A stretch of 64,000 nucleotides of DNA from Saccharothrix violaceirubra (GCF_014203755.1 NZ_JACHJS010000001.1:2976001-3040000); one strand, 5' to 3'. Counted from the stretch's first letter, positions 1-11,442 are shown. The notes: generated by a model not told the origin, from the letters alone. A program made the numbers and translations.

Positions 1-2
1 GG

Positions 3-3000
3 GTGATTCGTCAGGCGTTGGCGAACGCGGGTCTTGAGCCGTCCGATGTGGATGTTGTGGAGGCGCACGGTACGGGGACGACGTTGGGTGATCCGATCGA
101 GGCGCGGGCGTTGTTGGCGACGTATGGCGCGGATCGTGCGGAGCCGTTGTGGTTGGGTTCGGTGAAGTCGAACATCGGTCATACGCAGGCTGCCGCGGGT
201 GTGGCCGGTGTGATCAAGATGGTCGAGGCGTTGCGGCACGGTGTGTTGCCGAAGTCGCTGCACGTGGACGAACCGAGCCCGCACGTCGACTGGGAAGCGG
301 GTGCCGTCCGGCTGCTCACCGAGCGGATCGGGTGGCCGGAGGTGGGTCGGCCGCGTCGGGCGGGTGTGTCGTCGTTCGGGATCAGTGGCACGAACGCGCA
401 CGTGATCCTGGAGCAGGCGCCCGAGGTCGAGCCGGTGGAGGTTCCCGGGTTCGTGCCGTGGTTGTTGTCGGCGAAGTCGCCGGAGGCGTTGCGGGAGCAG
501 GCTGCGCGGTTGCGCGGGTTCGTGGACGAGCCTGAGGCGGGCGCGGCGCTGGCCACGAGGGCGAAGTTCCCGTATCGCATGGCGTTGACCGACCAGACCC
601 AGCTCGCCGACGACCTCGCCGACGCGCCGATCGTCCAGGCCCGTCCCGGCGGGACCGCGTTCGTGTTCTCGGGTCAGGGTTCGCAGTGGCACGGCATGGG
701 ACGCCGGTTGTACGAGGCGTATCCGGTGTTCGCGCGCACGTTGGACGAGGTGTGCGGACTGCTGGACCTGTCGTTGTGGGAGGTGGACCTGGATCAGACC
801 CGGTTCACGCAGCCCACCTTGTTCGCCATCGAGGTCGCGCTGTACCGGCTGGTGGAATCCCTCGGGATGGCTCCTGATTACCTGGTGGGTCATTCGGTGG
901 GCGAGTTGGCCGCCGCGCATGTCTCCGGGGTGTTGAGTCTGGAGGACGCGTGCACGTTGGTGTCGGCGCGTGCCCGGTTGATGCAGGAGTTGCCGCCGGG
1001 CGGCGCGATGGTGTCGATCCGCGCCACCGAGGCCGAGGTCGCCGCCACGCTCGGAGCGGGCGTCGATCTCGCCGCTGTGAACGGTGCCGATTCGGTGGTG
1101 ATCTCCGGTGCCGAGGATGCCGTGCTGGAGGTCGCGGCGCGGTGGGGTGAGACGCGTCGGCTGACGGTCAGCCATGCGTTCCACTCGGCGCTGGTGGAGC
1201 CGATGTTGGTCGAGTTCGCCCGGGTCGCCGGGAGTCTGACCTACCACGCGCCGTCGGTGCCGGTCGTGTCGACGGTGACCGGCACGCCGACCGATCTGTC
1301 CACTTCGGACTACTGGGTGCGGCAGGTGCGGGCGACGGTCCGGTTCGCCGACGCGGTGGAGTGGGCACGGGCCAACGGGGTCACCCGCTTCCTGGAGATC
1401 GGCCCGCACCCGACGCTGGTGCCGGACGGGGTGATGCGCCGGGACCACGACGAACCCGAACGCGTCACGGCCGCCTTGGGTCGCCTGTGGGAACAAGGCG
1501 GCGAATGGACCCTGCCCACGGCCCACGCCGACCTGCCGTCCTACGCGTTCCAGCACGACCGGTACTGGCTGGTGCCGAGTGCCCCGGCGGACGTCGCGGG
1601 CGCGGGTCTCGACGCGCTGGACCACCCGCTCCTGCGGGCGTCGGTCACCCTCCCCGACGGTCAGGGCGTGGTGCTGACCGGTGTGCTGTCCCGGGCCGCG
1701 CACCCGTGGCTGGGCGAGCACACGGTCCTGGCCACGCCGTTGCTGCCCGCCACCGCGTTCGTCGAGCTGGCGCTTCGAGCGGGCGTGCTCGTCGACTGCC
1801 CGGAGCTGGCCGAACTGATCCTGGAAGCACCGTTGCCGCTGCACGACACCAGGCACGTCCAGGTCACCGTCGGCACGCCGGACGAGCGCGGGCAGCGTCC
1901 CGTGAGCCTGCACTCCCGCGTCGGCGACGACGACTGGACCCGGCACGCCACGGGCTTCCTGCACGCCGAGCACACGCCACCGGGACAGACCCCCGCCGTC
2001 TGGCCGCCGACCGGCGCGACCGCCGTGGACATCGCGACCCTGTACGACACGCTCGCCGACGCCGGCTACGACTACGGTCCGACGTTCCGCGGCCTGCGCG
2101 CCCTGTGGCGGCACGGCGACGACCTGCACGCCGAGGTCGTCTTCCCCGGCGACACCACGTCCGGGTACGGCCTGCACCCGGCCCTGTTCGACGCGGCGAT
2201 CCAGCCGCTGACACTGCTCACCGGGATCACCGTCGGGAACGACGTCGGCGACAGCCTGGCGCGACTGCCGTTCTCGTTCTCCGGCGCCCGGATCTCCCGC
2301 ACCGCCGCCGCGCTCCGGGTGACGTTGTCGCCGACCGCGCCGGACACCTACGCGGTGCGGATCACCGACACGGCCGGCGACCGGGTGGCCGCCGTCGACT
2401 CCCTCGTGCTGCGCCCGGTCGGGACCGCCGACCTGGCCCGGCAGCCCGACACGCTGTTCACGCTCGACTGGACGCCGCTGCCGTCCACCCAGGCCCCGGA
2501 CATGGTCCCGGACGTGGCCGTGGTGGTGCACGAGGTGTCCGGCGACGGTGATCCGGTGGAGCGGACGCACGCGCTCACCCGTCAGGTGCTCGGCCTGCTC
2601 CAGGAGGCCGGCGACACGCGCCTGGCCTTCGTCACCCGGGACGCGGACAGCCCGCCGGTCGCGGCCGTGTGGGGCCTGGTGCGCAGTGCGCAGGCCGAAC
2701 ACCCGGGTCGCTTCCTGCTGGTCGACCACGACGGGACGGTGCCGCCGGCGGTCGCGGCGCGGACCGGCTTCGGCGCCGAGGAGCGGCAGATCCGGGTGCG
2801 CGACGGCGAGTTCCTCGTACCCAGGCTGACCAGGTCCACCCGGACGGGGACGCCCGCACCGACGCGCGGCACCGCGCTGATCACCGGCGGGCTGGGCGTC
2901 CTCGGCGGCCTGGTCGCGCGGCACCTCGTCACCGGGCACGGCACCCGCGACGTGGTCCTGGTCGGCCGTCGTGGTCCCGACACCCCCGGCGCCGCCGAAC

Positions 3001-4667
3001 TGCGAGCCGAGCTGGTGGAGCTGGGCGCGTCCGTGACGGTGGCGGCGTGCGACGTGGCCGACCGCGATGCCCTCGCCGAACTCCTGGCCGGCATCGACGA
3101 CCTGCGCGTCGTCGTGCACACCGCCGGGATCGTGGACGACGCGGTGATCACCTCCCTGAGTCCCGAGCGGCTGGACGCCGTGCTGCGGCCCAAGGTGGAC
3201 GCGGCCTGGCACCTGCACGAGCTGACGTCCGACCTGGACGCGTTCGTGCTGTTCTCCAGTGCCGCGGGGGTGCTCGGCAGTCCCGGCCAGGCGAACTACG
3301 CGGCGGCCAACTCGTTCCTGGACGCGCTCGCCCGCCACCGCCACGCCCTCGGCCTGCCCGCCGTGTCGCTGGCGTGGGGCCAGTGGGCACAGGAGAGCGG
3401 CATCACCGGCACGCTCACCGCCGCGGCCCGCGACCGGCTGGCCCGCGCGGGTCTGAAGCCGCTGGCGACCGACCGGGCGCTCGCGCTGTTCGACATCGGG
3501 CTGGCGGCGGGCCTGCCGGTGCTCGTGCCCGCCCACCTGGCCCCGACGCGGACGGCACGCAAGCGGCGCACACCGGCCGTCGTGCCGACCGACCTGATCG
3601 GCCGACTCGCGGCGCTGGCCGAACCCGAGCAGCGTGCGCTGCTGCTGGAGGTCGTCAACACGCACAGCGCGGCCGTCCTCGGGCACACCACGCCGCTCAC
3701 CGCCGACCCGCAGCAGGCGTTCCGCGACCACGGCGTGGACTCGCTGACCGCGATCGAACTGCGCAACCGGCTCAACGCGGCCACCGGCCTGGACCTGTCG
3801 GCGACCGTGGTGTTCGACTTTCCCACGCCCGCGCAGCTGGTCAACCACCTCTTCGGGCACCTGGGCGGCGCCGCGAACCGGGCGGCCGGACCGCTGGAGA
3901 CGTTGCTGCGCACGGCGATGGACGTCGGTCGCGGCGCGGAGGGCGTGGGCCTGCTCGCGTCGGCGGCCCGGCTGCGCCCGGCGGCCGAGCGGCTCGACGT
4001 GCCGCCGGTCAAGCTCACGACCGGGTTCGTGCCACCGGCCCTGGTGTGCCTGCCGTCGGCGTTGGCGTTCACCGGCGTGGAGGAGTACGCGCGGTTCGGC
4101 GCGGCCCTGGAGGCGATGCGGGACGTCACCGCCCTGCCGCTGCCCGGTTTCGCCGGGGACCCGCTGCCCGCCGACGCCGACGCGCTGGTCGACGCGGTGG
4201 CCGACGCGGTCGCCGGGGTCGTCGTCGGCGAGTTCGCGGTCGTCGGGCGGTCGGTGGGCGCGTGGCTCGCGCGTGCCGTCGCCGCACGCCTGGAGAGCCG
4301 GGGCCTGGCGCCCGCCGCGCTCGTGCTGATCACGCCCGTCGACGACGCTGGTCCGCTGCTGTCCGGCGTGCTCGACCCCGCGCACCAGCTCCACTCCGTC
4401 GACGACGACCGGCTCGCCGCGATGGGCCACTACCTCGACCTGGCCGGGCGGTGGGACCCGGAACCGGTCCGCGCGCCCGTCCTGCACGTGAGCACGGACC
4501 GACTGTCGGGCCGGGAATCGGTGGTGGTGCCCGGCGACCACTTCACCGTGCTCGAACAGCACTCGGCGTCCACCGCGCTCGCGATCAGCAGTTGGCTCAC
4601 GGACTTCCGCGGGTACGGCGCGGGGCTGTCCGAACTCAGGGAAAGGGACGTCCATGATCTGGGATGA
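3..4667 (+). CDS. Type I polyketide synthase, terminal module (5' end outside window)
   Basis: This is the 3' part of a modular PKS that extends the chain once and releases it. Visible order: C-terminal part of KS ([10 protein letters not shown] near residue 22 and KSNIGH near 55), AT (about 217-510, GHSVGE near 296), DH (about 538-800), KR (about 955-1130), ACP (about 1210-1290, GVDSL serine near 1246) and a C-terminal thioesterase-like domain (about 1335-1540). The AT has HAFH near residue 391, which in this family predicts malonyl-CoA. The DH keeps YGPTFRG and the FDAAIQ aspartate motif, but its first motif reads [10 protein letters not shown], with Ala where Gly is usual. The KR has GGLGVLG and a VDD motif, suggesting a B-type alcohol. 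The TE nucleophile motif is GRSVG instead of GHSxG, with a GDHF histidine near the end. There is no ER. The gene overlaps the next by 14 bases. The truncated 5' end is the window edge, not gene damage. Confidence 0.95.
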   Translation: MIRQALANAGLEPSDVDVVEAHGTGTTLGDPIEARALLATYGADRAEPLWLGSVKSNIGHTQAAAGVAGVIKMVEALRHGVLPKSLHVDEPSPHVDWEAGAVRLLTERIGWPEVGRPRRAGVSSFGISGTNAHVILEQAPEVEPVEVPGFVPWLLSAKSPEALREQAARLRGFVDEPEAGAALATRAKFPYRMALTDQTQLADDLADAPIVQARPGGTAFVFSGQGSQWHGMGRRLYEAYPVFARTLDEVCGLLDLSLWEVDLDQTRFTQPTLFAIEVALYRLVESLGMAPDYLVGHSVGELAAAHVSGVLSLEDACTLVSARARLMQELPPGGAMVSIRATEAEVAATLGAGVDLAAVNGADSVVISGAEDAVLEVAARWGETRRLTVSHAFHSALVEPMLVEFARVAGSLTYHAPSVPVVSTVTGTPTDLSTSDYWVRQVRATVRFADAVEWARANGVTRFLEIGPHPTLVPDGVMRRDHDEPERVTAALGRLWEQGGEWTLPTAHADLPSYAFQHDRYWLVPSAPADVAGAGLDALDHPLLRASVTLPDGQGVVLTGVLSRAAHPWLGEHTVLATPLLPATAFVELALRAGVLVDCPELAELILEAPLPLHDTRHVQVTVGTPDERGQRPVSLHSRVGDDDWTRHATGFLHAEHTPPGQTPAVWPPTGATAVDIATLYDTLADAGYDYGPTFRGLRALWRHGDDLHAEVVFPGDTTSGYGLHPALFDAAIQPLTLLTGITVGNDVGDSLARLPFSFSGARISRTAAALRVTLSPTAPDTYAVRITDTAGDRVAAVDSLVLRPVGTADLARQPDTLFTLDWTPLPSTQAPDMVPDVAVVVHEVSGDGDPVERTHALTRQVLGLLQEAGDTRLAFVTRDADSPPVAAVWGLVRSAQAEHPGRFLLVDHDGTVPPAVAARTGFGAEERQIRVRDGEFLVPRLTRSTRTGTPAPTRGTALITGGLGVLGGLVARHLVTGHGTRDVVLVGRRGPDTPGAAELRAELVELGASVTVAACDVADRDALAELLAGIDDLRVVVHTAGIVDDAVITSLSPERLDAVLRPKVDAAWHLHELTSDLDAFVLFSSAAGVLGSPGQANYAAANSFLDALARHRHALGLPAVSLAWGQWAQESGITGTLTAAARDRLARAGLKPLATDRALALFDIGLAAGLPVLVPAHLAPTRTARKRRTPAVVPTDLIGRLAALAEPEQRALLLEVVNTHSAAVLGHTTPLTADPQQAFRDHGVDSLTAIELRNRLNAATGLDLSATVVFDFPTPAQLVNHLFGHLGGAANRAAGPLETLLRTAMDVGRGAEGVGLLASAARLRPAAERLDVPPVKLTTGFVPPALVCLPSALAFTGVEEYARFGAALEAMRDVTALPLPGFAGDPLPADADALVDAVADAVAGVVVGEFAVVGRSVGAWLARAVAARLESRGLAPAALVLITPVDDAGPLLSGVLDPAHQLHSVDDDRLAAMGHYLDLAGRWDPEPVRAPVLHVSTDRLSGRESVVVPGDHFTVLEQHSASTALAISSWLTDFRGYGAGLSELRERDVHDLG

Positions 4668-6897
4668 CGTGTTCATCGCCGGAACCGGTCACCACCTGCC
4701 GCCGCGCACCCCCGCGACGGAGGCCGTGCCGGACACCGACACCATGCGCCGGCTGCTCGCGCTGTCGGACTTCACGTCGTTCACCCACTCCGACGACGTC
4801 ACCGAACACGGCATGGCGGTGCGGGCGGCGATCGGCGCGTTGAAGCAGTCCGGGCTCACCGGCGCGGACATCGCGATGGCCGCCTACGCCCAGATGGACT
4901 CGCAGGACCACATGGCGCCGTCATGCCACCTTCAGCGCGTGTTGGGCCTGGGCCACGCCCTGGTCTACGAGGTGGAGGCGACCAGCAACGGCGGCTCGGC
5001 CGCGCTCCAGGCCGCCGCCGCCCACCTGGTGGCCGACCCGTCGGCCACCGCCACCCTGGTCACCGCGACCGCGCGGTTCCGGCCGCCGCGCTGGGAACGC
5101 TGGCAGCCCACCATCGGCATCTTCCTGGCCGACGGCGCCGCGTCGGCCGTGCTCACCCGCGACGGCGGCCGGGCCCGCCTGCTGGCCACGGCCAACGGGT
5201 CGGCCACCCAGATGGAAGTCCTGGCCGTGCCGTCCATCCCGGACCCGCAGGGCCACCGCGACCGCACGCCCATCGAGGTCACGGGCCTGGCGCCCTACCT
5301 GACCCTGATGAGCGAGGCGCTGGTCGGCGCGGTCGAGCGGGCCGCCAAGGAGGCCGGAGTCGCGCTCGGCGACATCACCCGGTTCGTGATCACCGGGCTG
5401 GGCCTGGCCCAGTTGCAGGTCGTGGTGCTCGAACCGCTGGGCATCTCCCTCGACCGCACGACGTGGCCCTTCCTGCGCGAACTCGGGCACGTCGGACCGT
5501 GCGACCAGCTGCTCGGCGTCGACCACCTGCTCAACCACCCGTCGACCAGAACCGGCGACACGATCATGGTCATCGGCCTGGGCATGGGCTCGCGGTTCAC
5601 CGCGTCGCTGCTGGAGGTCACCGAGCCGCCGCGACGCGGCACCACGTTCGTGACGGAGTCGGTCGAGATCCCGGCGGTCGAGCGGTACGGGATCGACGCG
5701 GCCGGCGCCGACATCTTCGGCGAGGCCGCGCGGCTGCGCGAACGCGGCGCCGCCACCCCGGTCGAACTGCCCGGCGGGATCGGCGCGTGGGCGGTGACCG
5801 GCCACGACGCCGTGAAGCAGGTCCTGCTCGACCCGAACGTGTCCAAGGACGCCAACCGGCACTGGCCGGCGTGGCGCAACGGCGAGATCCCGCCCGACTG
5901 GCCGCTGATCATGTGGGTGGCCATGAAGAACATGTTCACCGCGTACGGCGACGACCACACTCGGCTGCGCAAGCTCGTCGCCAAGGCGTTCACCGCCCGC
6001 CGGATCGAGGCCACCCGCCCGCACGTCGAGGCGATCACCGCCGAGCTGGTCGACCGGCTCGGCACCGTGCCGCCCGGCACGACCGTCGACCTGCGCGCCG
6101 AGTTCGCCTTCCAGCTCCCGATCCGGGTGATCAGCGGCCTGTTCGGGCTGTCCGAGCGCACCGGCGCCGACCTACGGCGCCTGGTCGAGGCGGTGTTCAG
6201 CCTCGACGCCGATCCCGCCGGGGTGCGGGACGCGTCGGCCGAGCTGTACATGCTGCTCAAGGGACTCGTGGCCGAGAAGCGCGCGGAGCCGGGCGACGAC
6301 CTGACCTCCGACCTGATCGCGGCCAGTGACGACGACGGCAACCGGCTGGGGGAGCAGGAACTGCTCGACACGCTGCTGCTGACCATCAGCGCCGGCTTCG
6401 AGACCACCGTCAACCTGCTCGACAGCGCCGTCCACGCCCTGGCCACGCACCCGTCGCAGCTCGGCCTGGTCACCTCCGGCGTGGCCGACTGGAACGACGT
6501 GGTCGACGAGGCGCTGCGGTGGCAGGCCCCGGTGCCGAACCTGCCGCTGCGCTACGCGGTCGAGGACGTCGACGTGGACGGGGTCCGGATCGCCAAGGGC
6601 GAGGCGATCCTGGTGTCGTTCGGCGCGGCCGGACGCGACCCGGCGCGGCACGGCGCGAACGCCGAGGAGTTCGACCTCACCCGGCCGTCGCGGCGCGACC
6701 ACCTCGCGTTCGGCCACGGCGTGCACTTCTGCCTCGGTTCGCCGTTGGCCCGCATGGAGGCCGTGACCGCGCTGAGCGCCCTGTTCGCCCGCTTCCCCGA
6801 CCTGCGCCTGGCCGTGCCGTCGGCGGACCTGGAGCCGCTCGGGTCGTTCTTCACCAACGGGCACAAGACGTTGCCCGTCGTGCTGCGGGAGGACTGA
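4654..6897 (+). CDS. KAS III-like ketosynthase/acyltransferase fused to cytochrome P450
   Basis: A 747-residue protein joining two enzymes normally encoded separately. Residues 1 to about 325 follow the thiolase fold of KAS III-like proteins. Where canonical KAS III has its catalytic Cys, this protein reads ATSNGG with Ser111, as in DpsC-type serine variants. A GHVGPCDQ motif lies where the catalytic Asn/Asp region is expected, and I see no HQAN-type histidine. Residues about 335-747 are a full-length class I P450: AGFETT in the I helix near 580, EALR (E619-R622), and the haem loop FGHGVHFC with Cys693. The ATG follows AAAGGGA and overlaps the PKS stop, so the two are probably translationally coupled. 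Known relatives of the first half load or transfer acyl groups on starter units or sugars. The P450 half probably oxidises the polyketide. The exact reaction cannot be read from sequence, but the single uninterrupted frame is clear. Confidence 0.9.
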   Translation: MIWDDVFIAGTGHHLPPRTPATEAVPDTDTMRRLLALSDFTSFTHSDDVTEHGMAVRAAIGALKQSGLTGADIAMAAYAQMDSQDHMAPSCHLQRVLGLGHALVYEVEATSNGGSAALQAAAAHLVADPSATATLVTATARFRPPRWERWQPTIGIFLADGAASAVLTRDGGRARLLATANGSATQMEVLAVPSIPDPQGHRDRTPIEVTGLAPYLTLMSEALVGAVERAAKEAGVALGDITRFVITGLGLAQLQVVVLEPLGISLDRTTWPFLRELGHVGPCDQLLGVDHLLNHPSTRTGDTIMVIGLGMGSRFTASLLEVTEPPRRGTTFVTESVEIPAVERYGIDAAGADIFGEAARLRERGAATPVELPGGIGAWAVTGHDAVKQVLLDPNVSKDANRHWPAWRNGEIPPDWPLIMWVAMKNMFTAYGDDHTRLRKLVAKAFTARRIEATRPHVEAITAELVDRLGTVPPGTTVDLRAEFAFQLPIRVISGLFGLSERTGADLRRLVEAVFSLDADPAGVRDASAELYMLLKGLVAEKRAEPGDDLTSDLIAASDDDGNRLGEQELLDTLLLTISAGFETTVNLLDSAVHALATHPSQLGLVTSGVADWNDVVDEALRWQAPVPNLPLRYAVEDVDVDGVRIAKGEAILVSFGAAGRDPARHGANAEEFDLTRPSRRDHLAFGHGVHFCLGSPLARMEAVTALSALFARFPDLRLAVPSADLEPLGSFFTNGHKTLPVVLRED

Positions 6898-6898
6898 G

Positions 6899-8074
6899 AT
6901 GGCGCACTTCGCCTTCGTCAGCGCACCGGCCGCCGGACACGTCAACCCGACTCTGCCGCTGGTCGAGGAACTCGTCCGCCGCGGACACCGGGTCTCCTAC
7001 GCCACCGGCCCGGCCACCGCCGACGGCACCGCCCGTGCGGGCGCGACCCCGGTCGTGCTGCCGTCGGAACTGCCGCCCGACATGGACTCCCTCGGCGGGT
7101 TCACCCCCGAGGACCTGGCGATCACGCTGGAGCACTTCGTCGGCGACGCCGAGGCGTCGTTCCCGGTGCTGGCCGAGCACTTCGAAGCCGACCGGCCCGA
7201 CGTCGTGTGCTACGACTCGGTGACCTTCACCGGCCGGATGCTGGCCAACCTGCTGGGCGTGCCCGAGGTGGCGTTGGTGCCCACGTTCGCCGAGAACGAG
7301 CGGTTCTCCGCGACGAGCGTCTACCTGCCGCCGACGTTCGACCACGGCCACCCCCGGCTGGTCGCGGCGATCGGGCGGATGGCCGAGTTCGCCGCCGGGC
7401 ACACGTTCCTGGAGAACCCGAACCTGATGTTCGGCCACGTCGCGCCCACGAGCGTGGTCTTCCTGCCCCGGTCGTTCCAACTGGCCGCCGACACGTTCGA
7501 CTCGCGGTTCCACTTCGTCGGACCGTCCTTGGGGTCCTGGCAGGACGCGGAGGAGTGGACGCCCGCGTCGGACGACCCGGTGCTGCTGATCTCCCTGGGC
7601 ACGGTGTTCAACGCGCGGCCCGAGTTCTACCGGACGTGCGTGGAGGCGTTCGCCGACACCGGGTGGGAGGTCGTGATGTCCGTCGGGTCGCTCGATCCCG
7701 GGACGTTGGGGCCGTTGCCCGCCACCGTGTCCGTGCACACGCGTGTGCCGCAGGTGGCAGTGTTGCGGCACGCGTCGGTGTTCCTCAGCCACGCGGGCAT
7801 GAACTCGGTCCTGGAGTCGCTGTGGCACGGCGTGCCGCTGGTGACCGTGCCGCAGATCCCCGAACAACGCGCGGTCGCCGCCCGCACGGCCGAACTGGGC
7901 CTGGGCGTGGTCGTCGACCGGCCGACCCCGGAGGCGCTACGAGCGGCCGTGGCCTCGGCGACCGTCCTGCGACCCGCCGCCGAGGCGGTGGGGGAGACGT
8001 TGCGCTCCCGTCCCGGCGCACCGGTCGCCGCGGACGTACTGACCGGACTCTTGACACGGGAGACGACGTGTTGA
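6899..8074 (+). CDS. MGT-family macrolide glycosyltransferase
   Basis: A 391-residue GT-B glycosyltransferase of the OleD/MGT group, which transfers an activated sugar to a macrolide or aryl hydroxyl. The N terminus has the usual acceptor-domain opening ([15 protein letters not shown]), and the C-terminal nucleotide-sugar site is seen in [17 protein letters not shown] near residue 297, followed by PQIPEQ. The ATG lies one base after the stop of the KAS III-P450 gene. The next gene starts inside the last codons of this one, so it sits in the PKS operon. No sugar-biosynthesis genes are visible here. The donor is either a deoxysugar made elsewhere in the cluster or a primary-metabolism sugar. 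Macrolide-inactivating glucosyltransferases belong to the same family, so self-protection cannot be excluded, but the operon position favours tailoring. Confidence 0.92.
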   Translation: MAHFAFVSAPAAGHVNPTLPLVEELVRRGHRVSYATGPATADGTARAGATPVVLPSELPPDMDSLGGFTPEDLAITLEHFVGDAEASFPVLAEHFEADRPDVVCYDSVTFTGRMLANLLGVPEVALVPTFAENERFSATSVYLPPTFDHGHPRLVAAIGRMAEFAAGHTFLENPNLMFGHVAPTSVVFLPRSFQLAADTFDSRFHFVGPSLGSWQDAEEWTPASDDPVLLISLGTVFNARPEFYRTCVEAFADTGWEVVMSVGSLDPGTLGPLPATVSVHTRVPQVAVLRHASVFLSHAGMNSVLESLWHGVPLVTVPQIPEQRAVAARTAELGLGVVVDRPTPEALRAAVASATVLRPAAEAVGETLRSRPGAPVAADVLTGLLTRETTC

Positions 8075-10008
8075 CGTTGGGCATCAGCGGTCACTTCGAC
8101 CTCCTCCCGGCGCTGCACCGCGCCTACATGCACGACGCCGCCGCGTGTCTGGTCGCCGACGGCGAACTCGTCGCGGCGGTGGAGGAGGAGCGGTTCAACC
8201 GGATCAAGAAGACCAACCGGTTCCCGACCGGCGCGATCCGCGCGTGCCTGGACGTCGTCGGTGCGCGACCGTCCGATGTGGACGCGGTCGGCTACTACTT
8301 CAACCGGGACATGGTCGAGCTGGGCCTGCGGACGTTCCAGCTCACGGCACCGGCCACACCGGTGCGCACCGGCGCGGACCTGATCCGCGACCGACTGCGC
8401 GCCGACTTCGACTGGGCACCCGACCACCTGGTCTTCACCGAGCACCACGAGGCCCACGCGTGGTCGTCGTTCGCCCGTTCGGGCATGTCCGACGCGCTCG
8501 TCGTGGTCGCGGACGGGCGCGGCGAGCACGTCTCCACCACGGTGTACCTGGCGGGCGGGGGCGGACTGCGCGAACTGCGCTCCTACCCGGTGCGCAAGTC
8601 GCTCGGCCTGTTCTACCAGGACGCGATCGGCCACGTCGGCTACGGCTTCGGCGACGAGTACAAGGTCATGGGCCTGGCCCCCTACGGCGACCCGGCCCGG
8701 TACCGGGACGTGTTCGGCTCTTTGTTCACCCTGTTGCCCGACGGCGACTACGACCTGACCGCGTCGATGCCGGACATGAACCCGGTCGCGGCGGCGTTCC
8801 TGGACTTCCCGGCCCGCCGTACAGGCTCGCCCGTCACCCAGGAACACCGGGACTTCGCCGCGGGGCTCCAGGAGACCCTGGAGGTCATCGCGCTCCACGT
8901 GCTGACGCACTGGGCCCGTGCCACCGGTGCGCAGCGGCTGTGCTTCACCGGCGGCGTCGCGCACAACAGCAGCCTCAACGGCCTGATCCTGCGGTCGGGC
9001 CTGTTCGAGGAGGTGTTCGTGCACCCGTCGTCGCACGACGCGGGTGCGGCGGAAGGCGCGGCGATCATCGCGGCCAGGGACCTGGGCACCCCGCACACCC
9101 GCGTCGAACCGTTGCGCAGTGCGAGTCTCGGGCCGTCCCTGGGGACGGACGTGGAACGGGAACTGCTCGCGTGGCAGGGGATCGTCGACGTCGAACGCCC
9201 GGCGGACGTCGTCGCCGCGACCGCCGAGCTGCTCGCCTCCGGCGCCGTGGTCGGCTGGGCCCGGGGGCGGTCCGAGTTCGGCCCCCGGTCGCTGGGCAAC
9301 CGCAGCATCCTCGCCGACGCCCGGCCGGTGGAGAACCGCGACCGGATCAACGCGATGGTGAAGAAACGCGAGGGCTTCCGGCCGTTCGCGCCCGCCGTCC
9401 CGGCGGAAGCGGCGGCGACCTACTTCGACCTGACCGCCACCTCGGCCAACCACGCGTTCATGTCGTTCGTAGTGCACGTCCACGAGGACCGCCGCGCCGA
9501 GCTGGGCGCGGTGACCCATGTGGACGGGACCGCCCGCGTGCAGGTGGTCAGCCGGGACGCGAACCCGGACTTCCACCGCCTGATCACCGCGTTCGGCGAC
9601 CTCACCGGGACGCCGGTGCTGCTCAACACGTCGTTCAACAACAACGCGGAGCCGATCGTACAGTCGGTGGACGACGCGTTGACGTGCTTCCTGACCACCG
9701 ACATCGACGTCCTGGTGGTGGCGGACTTCCTGGTGCGGCGGCGGACTTTCGCGGTGGACGACCTGGTGCCCGCGTTCCGCCCGGACACCCGGCTGCGCAG
9801 GGACTGGCGTCCCGGGGAGGACGTGCCGGCCGAGATCTACCTGGACCACTCCCACGGGCCGTCGGCGCCCCTGTCCCCGGCCCTCTTCGACCTGCTGAAC
9901 GCCGTGGACGGCAAGTCGACGCTCGCGGAGCTGGGCGAGGTCACCGACGAGGTCCGGGACGGGGTCCTGGACCTGTGGCAGCGTCGGCTGATCACCCTGC
10001 GGCCGTGA
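8068..10008 (+). CDS. O-carbamoyltransferase, TobZ/CmcH/NovN family
   Basis: A 646-residue enzyme of the family that activates carbamoyl phosphate with ATP and moves the carbamoyl group to a hydroxyl, often on a sugar. Seen in order: N-terminal DAAACLV and [15 protein letters not shown], the metal-binding HHEAHA near residue 126, [10 protein letters not shown] near 295, [12 protein letters not shown] near 402, and the C-terminal EGFRPFAP and NTSFN motifs of the Kae1-like and carbamoyltransferase lobes. I chose the GTG at 8068 because it starts the conserved [10 protein letters not shown] segment and overlaps the glycosyltransferase stop by 7 bases. A much longer frame exists upstream but only shadows that gene. 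Next to the glycosyltransferase, the simplest reading is carbamoylation of the attached sugar, as in concanamycin or venturicidin; the aglycone is the alternative acceptor. Confidence 0.93.
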   Translation: MLTLGISGHFDLLPALHRAYMHDAAACLVADGELVAAVEEERFNRIKKTNRFPTGAIRACLDVVGARPSDVDAVGYYFNRDMVELGLRTFQLTAPATPVRTGADLIRDRLRADFDWAPDHLVFTEHHEAHAWSSFARSGMSDALVVVADGRGEHVSTTVYLAGGGGLRELRSYPVRKSLGLFYQDAIGHVGYGFGDEYKVMGLAPYGDPARYRDVFGSLFTLLPDGDYDLTASMPDMNPVAAAFLDFPARRTGSPVTQEHRDFAAGLQETLEVIALHVLTHWARATGAQRLCFTGGVAHNSSLNGLILRSGLFEEVFVHPSSHDAGAAEGAAIIAARDLGTPHTRVEPLRSASLGPSLGTDVERELLAWQGIVDVERPADVVAATAELLASGAVVGWARGRSEFGPRSLGNRSILADARPVENRDRINAMVKKREGFRPFAPAVPAEAAATYFDLTATSANHAFMSFVVHVHEDRRAELGAVTHVDGTARVQVVSRDANPDFHRLITAFGDLTGTPVLLNTSFNNNAEPIVQSVDDALTCFLTTDIDVLVVADFLVRRRTFAVDDLVPAFRPDTRLRRDWRPGEDVPAEIYLDHSHGPSAPLSPALFDLLNAVDGKSTLAELGEVTDEVRDGVLDLWQRRLITLRP

Positions 10009-10012
10009 CCGG

Positions 10013-10050
10013 CCCGAGCCGTGGCCCCTGCGCGGGGGTCACGGCTCGGG
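10013..10050. terminator. Bidirectional terminator between convergent genes
   Basis: A strong hairpin with outer arms CCCGAGCCGTG and CACGGCTCGGG enclosing a GCCCC/CGGGG stem and a TGCG loop. It lies 5 bases after the carbamoyltransferase stop and covers the last codons of the ferredoxin gene on the other strand, so it can serve both transcripts. There is no T tract, which is usual for actinomycetes. Confidence 0.8.
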
Positions 10051-10254
10051 CGCGAGCACCGTCCCGTCCGCGTCCCGGACGAGGATCGCCTCCACCGGGC
10101 AGGACTCGGCCGCGTCGAGCACGACGTCGTCCGGCTCGAGTTCCGTCCGCTTCGGCACCGACACGGCACCGTCGAGCCGGAAGTGCCCCGGCGCGACCGC
10201 CGCGCACATCCCGCTGCCGATGCACGTCCGCCCGTCGACCGCGACGCACCACAC
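10039..10254 (-). CDS. Small [3Fe-4S] ferredoxin
   Basis: A 71-residue ferredoxin of the kind that passes electrons to bacterial P450s. The first cysteines sit in RTCIGSGMC and the last in ESCPVEAI. The second CxxC cysteine is replaced by Gly, which indicates a [3Fe-4S] rather than [4Fe-4S] cluster. The GTG start is 3 bases after the stop of the P450 on the same strand, so the two are cotranscribed and probably partners. It may also serve the fused P450 of the PKS operon; no ferredoxin reductase is present in the window. Confidence 0.92.
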   Translation of the reverse strand: MWCVAVDGRTCIGSGMCAAVAPGHFRLDGAVSVPKRTELEPDDVVLDAAESCPVEAILVRDADGTVLAPEP

Positions 10255-10257
10255 GGT

Positions 10258-11442
10258 TCACCAACTCACCGGCAGGCTCTGCGGCCCACGGACCAACCTG
10301 CCCTTCTTGAAGACGACCTCGTCCGCGAGTCGCAGGTTCGGGAAGCGCTTGAGCAACGTCCCGATGGCCACGGTCAACTCCATACGTGCCAACGGAGCAC
10401 CGATGCAGTGGTGCACACCGTGCCCGAACGCGAAGTGCTGGTTCGACGGCCGGTGGAAGTCGATCACGTGCGGGTTCTCGAAAACTGTGTCGTCGCGGTT
10501 GGCGACCAGTCCGTCCGCGAACACCGCCTCGCCCGCCGCGATCGTGACGCCGCCGAGCACCACGTCCTCGGTGGCGAACCGGGGGAACGCGGGCGAGCCG
10601 GACAACTTGGTGATGCGCAACAGTTCTTCGAGCGCGGCGGGCAGCAACGACGGGTCGTCACGCAGTTCGGCGAGCCGCTCCGGGTGCGTGAGGAGCTGGT
10701 GGGTGAAGTTGGCGATCTCGCTGCCGGTCGTCTCGTGGCCCGCGATGAGCAGCGTGACGGCGAAGGACACCAACTCCTCTTCGGAGAGGCGGTCCTCGTC
10801 GTCGTGCGCGGTGACCAGGGTCGTGAGCATGTCGTCGGCGGGGTCGCGCCGCTTCTCCTCGACCAGTTCACGCAGGTAGCCGTGCAGCGAGGCGAACGCG
10901 GCCTGGATCTCCGGCACCGTGAACGCCGTGATGGCCACCGCGGCGTCCGACCACTCGCGGAACTTCGCCCGGTCGAGGTCCGGCACGCCCAGCATCTCGC
11001 TGATCAACGTGATCGCGGTCGGCATCGCCAACGCGTCGACCAGGTCCGCCGGCGGTCCCTGCTCTTCCATCCGGTCGAGCAGGTCGTCCACGATCTTCTG
11101 CGCGCGTTCCCGCAGGAGGGCGGTACGCCGCGCCGTGAACGCCTTGGCGAGAATCCGCCGCAGCCGCGTGTGCTCGGGCGGGTCCATGCTCAGGATCGTG
11201 CTGAAGTGCGGCACATCGGGCATCGTGCGCGGCGGGTCGCGGTCGGCGTCCATGACCGGCGCGCGGACGAACCGGGGATCACCCATGACGGTCTTGATGT
11301 CGGCGTACCGCGTGACCAGCCAGGCTTCGGTCCCGTAGGGCAACCGCACCCGCGCCACCGGTTCGTCCCGCTGGAGCCGCAGGTAGGTCTCGTCGATCCC
11401 GAGGTCGTCGGGCTCGGGGAACGGGTAGGACAGCACCGCCAC
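10258..11442 (-). CDS. Cytochrome P450 (CYP107-like)
   Basis: A class I P450 monooxygenase of about 394 residues. It shows AGHETTGSE in the I helix, EELLR as the ExxR motif and FGHGVHHCIG as the haem loop. The open frame extends 17 codons further upstream, but the GTG at 11442 is preferred: it is preceded by a GGGGGTG purine run and gives the usual N terminus (LSYPFPEPDDLGID). It faces the PKS operon convergently and is followed directly by its ferredoxin. It is probably a late hydroxylase or epoxidase of the polyketide, inferred from position. It could instead be the last gene before unrelated chromosome, because the next gene upstream is the caspase-like protein. Confidence 0.92.
   Translation of the reverse strand: MAVLSYPFPEPDDLGIDETYLRLQRDEPVARVRLPYGTEAWLVTRYADIKTVMGDPRFVRAPVMDADRDPPRTMPDVPHFSTILSMDPPEHTRLRRILAKAFTARRTALLRERAQKIVDDLLDRMEEQGPPADLVDALAMPTAITLISEMLGVPDLDRAKFREWSDAAVAITAFTVPEIQAAFASLHGYLRELVEEKRRDPADDMLTTLVTAHDDEDRLSEEELVSFAVTLLIAGHETTGSEIANFTHQLLTHPERLAELRDDPSLLPAALEELLRITKLSGSPAFPRFATEDVVLGGVTIAAGEAVFADGLVANRDDTVFENPHVIDFHRPSNQHFAFGHGVHHCIGAPLARMELTVAIGTLLKRFPNLRLADEVVFKKGRLVRGPQSLPVSW

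Noticed and set aside
1361..4657. Long Arg/Pro-rich frames inside the PKS gene (for example 1361-2551 and 2669-4657)
   Set aside because: Frame-shifted shadows typical of very GC-rich coding DNA; the PKS frame carries all domain motifs.
7207..8067. Upstream extension of the carbamoyltransferase frame
   Set aside because: It overlaps the glycosyltransferase in another frame and has shadow composition; the conserved protein starts at GTG 8068.
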